Shown piece by piece: positions 59,257 through 64,000 of a stretch of DNA of 64,000 nt. A program made the translations under genes and the position numbers. Numbering within the stretch: position 1 is the first letter of the stretch; every line of letters begins with the position of its first letter. Origin of the DNA: Mercurialis annua (lineage: Eukaryota; Streptophyta; Magnoliopsida; Malpighiales; Euphorbiaceae); the NCBI RefSeq assembly GCF_937616625.2, contig NC_065576.1:31708628-31772627 (forward strand), in the 5' to 3' direction. A model generated the notes under the pieces. The model made no database searches, was not told the origin of the DNA, and saw only the letters and a program-made list of their open reading frames with translations.

Positions 59257-60700
59257 CTGCACTTTCGATTGTTTTTAAGAATTTTTTATTTTTTCTAAAA
59301 CACCTTTTATCCTCTTATTTGGACGTCCAACTGTCACTTTTGTCTTGACTCGCAAATAATAGGAAAAGATAGTATGTCATCTTTTAAATTTGATAGACTG
59401 CTCGGATCACTACTTATCTTCATTTCTTGTAAGTCTTTCAATAAATTTTTAAAATTTTCACAGGCATACCCATACATATTCTCACTTTTTGATGCAATAT
59501 TTAATATTTCTTAAAAATTATGACTGAAAATTGAATATCTTTTTCCTATCTACTCCTGTGGAATATTTCCAACCCCAAATGCTATTATTGTCCTTAATCA
59601 TTCCAAATTTTACATCTCTTATCCATCTCTTCAAGATATATTGTGGTGGAATTTGTTTAACATTTTTCTTATCCAAGACTTTCAAAGTATGTGCGCATCA
59701 GATTCCCACAAAACAAAATTTCATACAACTGCACTTGACTATTTATGTTGATGCTTCTAAAGTAACCAAGTGTTCTTGATCTTTTGTACCACATTGAACT
59801 TTATAGTTGGTAATAGATTCAGACTTGTCAACTTTGTGCATAACACAATCCAAAATCTTCATATATTCATTTGGAACATCTTATATACCGTCAGAGTGTA
59901 TACTTTTAAAGCATGTCTTAACATCTCCACATTAGCCTGTAAAACTGGATCTCTTTCTCTCATTCTAAACTCTATTAACAGCTCATTATACCGTTTATAT
60001 GGTAACGACCTGTTATAATTGTCAAATAAATATATAAAGTTATTCTTTGCATCTAAATATTTCTTCAGAACATTATTCATTGACTCGCTTCGCTGGGTGC
60101 TCATTATATCAGCTGTAAACATATGTCTTCCATATACCATAGTCCATTTCTGTCTTACTTCAAATATTCCTTTACACCATTTATTATCAGTAAGCATATA
60201 CTTATTAAGCATAATATCCCAAGTTTAAAGCCATTTTTCTTCCTCTTCATAATCATATACACGAGAGCTAAAATCTTTTGCAAACTATTTTGATGAATGA
60301 AAAATTTGGCTCAAATTTTTAGCTGCAATCTGATAAATATGCCACACACATAAACGGTGATGAGTTTTAGTAAATACCTCTTTAATTGCTTTGACTATAG
60401 CTAGACATTGATCTGTTAATATCGTTTGAGTTTGCTTACTAGACATTTCACTGAAAAAGGTCTCAAACAGCCATTTAAATGATGATATTGTTGCATCATA
60501 TAATAAAGCTGCACAAAAAATAATACTTTTTTTATGTTGATTAACACCAATAAAAGGAGCAAACGGCCTGACATAAATGTTATTTCAAAAATCAAAATTC
60601 CACATAAAAAATTTAAACAACCAATTTTGTGTTTTAATTTGTTTATGGGTTTTTTTAGGAAAAAGTTGAAAACTATCTAAATTAACCATAGTATTCTAAA
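59257..60700 (-). pseudogene. FAR1/FRS-type MULE transposase pseudogene
   Basis: On the minus strand from about 60700 there is a MULE transposase core. It includes PFAPFIGVNQHKKSIIFCAA, SSFKWLFETFFSEM, ILTDQCLAIVKAIKEVF and HHRLCVWHIYQIA. The block MSTQRSESMNNVLKKYLDA in the frame 60212-59859 is the FAR1-family signature after the core. A SWIM-like zinc relic lies at 59730-59680 (Cys-x-Phe...Cys-Ala-His). A tail with VKTKVTVGRPNKR lies near 59330. Family members are transposases, or plant transcription factors derived from them. Stops near 60590, 60285, 60225, 59855 and others, and a missing N-terminus, make it a relic. The Gypsy solo LTR sits just beyond its 3' end. Confidence 0.82.
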
Positions 60701-61817
60701 AAATATGGATGTTCCTTTTTTCTTGGGACCGACACTTTTATTACTTTCAAAATTGCTTCAACCCTTTATTCTTGAAAATATTCTCACCCAGCGCTTGTTT
60801 TACTTTTCCTCCTTAAATCTTACTATTCTTCCTTCTTGCCAACACTTGAATTCTGGCTCCACATGTCAGTCTCCTCCATATTTGGTTCTCCAATTCTCCT
60901 ATTATCCGAATCATCATCCTACTGCTGAAGTTGGCGAGCTGGAGCTGTTGTTCATTATTGATGATGAAGAAGAACCTTGCTGTTAATGACGAAGAAGAAA
61001 ACGCCGCAATTATCATTCTTTTTGTGTTAATTTTCATGGGTCTGTAATTTTTTTATGGATTTGGTTTGTAATAATTTTTGGTTTCAATTGCTAAGCAAAA
61101 GTCACAATTCTTGTTTTTCTTTTCAAAAGTAGCGGTGATATAAGGGGATGGATTAAAGTGAAAAAAGGATGGCGGTGGTGGTAAGAGTGGTAAGAGGAAG
61201 AATGACAGTGGATCTTGATTGTTGAGGGCAGAAGGCTGCTTTAATCAATTGGGTTTTGTTATTGTTTTTGACACTAATTTATTTTTAGGAAAATAATTTG
61301 GAATTGAATTTGATGGGAAGGAGAAGCAGGTCACGGTAGTGAGGAATTGGTCTGTGGTGGTCAGGGCAAGATGGTAGCACATGAATGTAACTATATAAGA
61401 ATGTAGCCTATTTTAATTAAAAATGTATTAATTAATTTATAAATGTAATTAACTCTAATTCCAATAAAGTATACTAATTATTATAAAATTACAAAAATAT
61501 ACATAAATTATATTTATTATATTCTATAAAGTTTACAAAGTATACTTATTATTTTCTATAAAACATACACAAAGTATATGTAAAAATACTATATAAAATA
61601 TATTTCTTATTTTCTAAAAGAATATACTTGTTAGTATTTACCAACTATATATAAAAATGTATCAAAACTAATTATTTTAACATTATAAAGTATACACAAA
61701 ATATATTTATTATTTTTCATATAATATATATAAAGTAGACACAAAATATACATAGAGTATACTTATTATTTTTTATAAAGTATACATAACAAATACACAA
61801 AATATACTTATTATTAT

Positions 61818-61869
<52 letters not shown>

Positions 61870-62640
61870 AAATATACATAGGATATACTTATTATATTTT
61901 ATAAAGGGCTTAATACATCATTTGACCCCTAAACTATACACTTTTATTCTCTGAGACTCTTAAACTAATTTAATATTCTATTGGACCTCTTAACTTTATT
62001 TTTTGTTCTATTTAACCCGTCAATTGTAATTTTTTTGCCGATCTGACCTTTTTCATCCAACGTGGCAAAAACGCGTGTTTTCAAACGCGTTGAAGCGCGT
62101 GAAGGATAATTAAAATGCATAACTTGTTCTATTGAACCCCCGAACTACACTATTTTGTTCTATTTGACCCCTGAACTTATTTTATTTTTCTATTGCACCT
62201 TCAAACTTTTAATTTTTACCCATTAACCTTCTCAAAAATACAATTATTTAACTTTTATCCATTTAATCTTCTAGAAAAATAAAAAATATTGAAATTTAGT
62301 CAAATAATTACATAATATAACTTCTTGTACATGTAAATATTTGTTTACATTTCAATAATGATAAAAGAAGTTTTGTCTGTTTAACGATATTATAAAATAT
62401 ATAAATTTACTATACTGTGATAATATTAAAAAAAAGACTGATTTTTTTTTAAAATTATAATTTTTAGTGTATTTCACGAATTTCCAATTATAAAAATTTT
62501 AATACACCAACTTTTTATTTTTTGCAACTTCAAACTTTTCAAATCAATTCTGAATTTTTAAAATTTGTGTTAAAATTGGAAAACACGCTAAATTTCATGA
62601 CTTTTAAAGCCTTAAATGATTTTTTCAAATAATATGTAAA
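60701..62640. other. Non-coding stretch: AT-rich words, TA tract and a MITE-like segment
   Basis: 60701-61400 holds no recognised gene. From 61400 to 61880 imperfect repeats of AAAGTATACACAAAATATAC-type words lead to a TA tract at about 61824-61863. From 61907 a segment GGGCTTAATACATCATTTGA followed by repeated (T)TTGACCCCTGAACT phrases resembles a common plant MITE end. A matching inverted end was not found, so I give no boundaries. Confidence 0.45.
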
Positions 62641-62998
62641 GTACATATTAAAGTAACTTTCCTAGCAAATTTGACTGATTGAACTGTAAACCAGGTAGCA
62701 ACCCAGTCTTGCATCTGGCAAGTGAGAGTCTTGCATCTGGCAAGCGTGTGACCTCGGGGTTTGGGATTGTTCTGAGTATTGTTATTGTGTTTTAGTCTCT
62801 TATTGGGGTTCGGAGTTAGTGGGAGACATATCTTCTGTGACCAATCATTTCTTTGTCTCTTTGTGGGTTTTGGTGAGTAGGGATTGCCCAATTGATGTGT
62901 TGTATTTTCATGCAAATTTAAACCCTAGTCTGGTACGTGGTTTTTGTTTTTCTTTTGTCTTCTGTTCTTAGTAGTGAGGGGAAGTCTATTTGTTTTTG
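62641..62998 (+). other. Probable 5' UTR of a LINE with a 22-bp tandem duplication
   Basis: The leader upstream of LINE ORF1. AGTCTTGCATCTGGCAAG occurs at 62705-62722 and again at 62727-62744 (period 22 bp). The true 5' end of the element is not determined. Confidence 0.5.
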
Positions 62999-64000
62999 AT
63001 GGGAGATAATTCGGGAATCCTGGAAGGTGTTAATCGTCTGACTATTCTGGAGGAGGAGGAAGATGTGTTGGATTATTCAGCGGAGGCTAATGTGAGGGAG
63101 GCGGAGACTTCAGGTTGGCTGGTTGGCAGATTCTTAACTGACAAAATTGTTAATCTCATAGCAATGAGACAGATGATGGCTTTCGTTTGGAAGCCGGTTA
63201 GAGGAGTTAAGGTGTCGGAGATAAAACCAAACTTGTTTTTATTTCAGTTCTTTCATGAGTTAGACCTGGCGAGAGTGGTTAATGAGGGACCTTGGACGTT
63301 TGAACATCACCTGTTCTTATGTCAGGAGGTCAAGCGAGGGGCAATAGTGGAGGATATGGAACTTTGGCATGCAGATTTATGGGTTCATGTGGTTGATATT
63401 CCCCTGGGATATGCGTCGGAAAAGTTGGCCCAAGATGCTGGGAAGGTGCTTGGTGGATTCATTACGCAGGATTTCAATCCTGGCAAGACTGTGGGGGCTA
63501 ATACTTTACGAGTAAGGGTGAGAGTTGATATTCGTAAACCATTGAAGAGGCGTATGAAGTTTAAGCGTGGTCCAAATGAGTGGAGCTGGCTCAATTTTCA
63601 GTACGAACGTATCCCGATGTTTTGTTTCTACTGTGGTGTGCTAGGGCACTCAGAAAAATATTGTGAGAAGTATTTTGATAATCCAATACCTAGGGAGCAG
63701 CTGCCGTATGGAGTAGAGATGCGTTTTAATCCGAAGAAAGTTGATTCGAAGCTAGGGGATAGGTGGTTGCGAGATGATAGTCCAGTTAGGGTTTCTAAGG
63801 TACAAGACGATGATGACGTGGAAGCCCTTAATGGAAAGATTACGGGAAATCTGTCTATCCAGAATTCAAATTTAAATTTTGGAAAGGGCGGTGAATACAG
63901 GAGTGATTTGTGTGGAGGTTATGGGAAGGATAATGGAAATTGGAAGGTGACCAGCTCAAATAAGCAACAGATCCCTTATTCTAAGGGATTTGATGATACT
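62999..64000 (+). CDS. LINE ORF1 protein (DUF4283 plus zinc knuckle), runs off the window
   Basis: From ATG at 62999 the frame stays open for 334 codons to the window edge. After an acidic start (RLTILEEEEDVLD) comes a DUF4283-type domain. It has NLFLFQFFHELDLARVVNEG and PWTFEHHLFLCQ, then WVHVVDIPLGYASEKLA, and ends near residue 190. A CCHC knuckle CFYCGVLGHSEKYC lies at about residue 208. The tail is polar and Asn/Gly-rich. Plant L1-type LINEs use this protein as an RNA-binding chaperone for target-primed reverse transcription; ORF2 (endonuclease and RT) would follow outside the window. The open frame suggests a young copy, unlike the LINE relic at 17870-24002. Confidence 0.9.
   Translation, partial: MGDNSGILEGVNRLTILEEEEDVLDYSAEANVREAETSGWLVGRFLTDKIVNLIAMRQMMAFVWKPVRGVKVSEIKPNLFLFQFFHELDLARVVNEGPWTFEHHLFLCQEVKRGAIVEDMELWHADLWVHVVDIPLGYASEKLAQDAGKVLGGFITQDFNPGKTVGANTLRVRVRVDIRKPLKRRMKFKRGPNEWSWLNFQYERIPMFCFYCGVLGHSEKYCEKYFDNPIPREQLPYGVEMRFNPKKVDSKLGDRWLRDDSPVRVSKVQDDDDVEALNGKITGNLSIQNSNLNFGKGGEYRSDLCGGYGKDNGNWKVTSSNKQQIPYSKGFDDT

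Overview
The window is plant nuclear DNA, most likely from a dicot. Base composition is strongly AT-rich. One intronless plant-type gene (an IFRD homologue) and a broken PPR-DYW gene lie among nested plant retrotransposons. There are no bacterial operons, rRNA genes, tRNA genes or CRISPR arrays. About three quarters of the window is recognisable mobile DNA or its remains. Element ends below were fixed by eye from terminal repeats and target-site duplications (TSDs).

Layout. 1-6022: 5' end of a minus-strand Gypsy element (LTR 2904-6022) inserted into the gag of a Tat/Ogre-like element whose own 5' LTR is 6581-7723. That LTR carries a 554-bp hAT-type MITE. 8770-9935: truncated Gypsy LTR with a dense GTGCAC palindrome array. 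9936-17735: the gene island, with the IFRD gene at 11808-13217, a duplicated promoter segment upstream of it, unassigned exon-like pieces, and a dead PPR-DYW gene on the minus strand. 17870-24002: 3' end of a minus-strand LINE split by a 268-bp solo LTR, which is itself split by a young, apparently intact Copia element (18230-23297) with unusual TA...TA ends. 24721-31750: a 72-bp hairpin-module array, a decayed multi-exon transposon gene with coiled coils and an Ulp1-like piece, a Mutator-type MITE, and a long tandem array of about 245-290-bp units. 31807-35038: Gypsy solo LTR. 35911-52398: a Tat/Ogre-like element lacking reverse transcriptase, with a spliced antisense ORF, split by a 9.7-kb non-autonomous Gypsy element (41944-51629). 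53164-55745: decayed endogenous pararetrovirus fragment (coat/nucleocapsid-like then movement protein). 56172-59251: Gypsy solo LTR. 59257-60700: FAR1/FRS-type MULE transposase pseudogene. 62999-64000: open 5' part of a LINE ORF1 that runs off the window.

Only two genes look intact: the IFRD gene and the Copia polyprotein. The LINE ORF1 is open as far as it can be seen. The rest is a record of nested insertion: LINE, then solo LTR, then Copia; Tat element, then non-autonomous Gypsy; Tat LTR, then hAT MITE; Gypsy LTR, then Mutator MITE. Empty-site comparisons and 5-, 8- and 9-bp TSDs support this order directly from the sequence.
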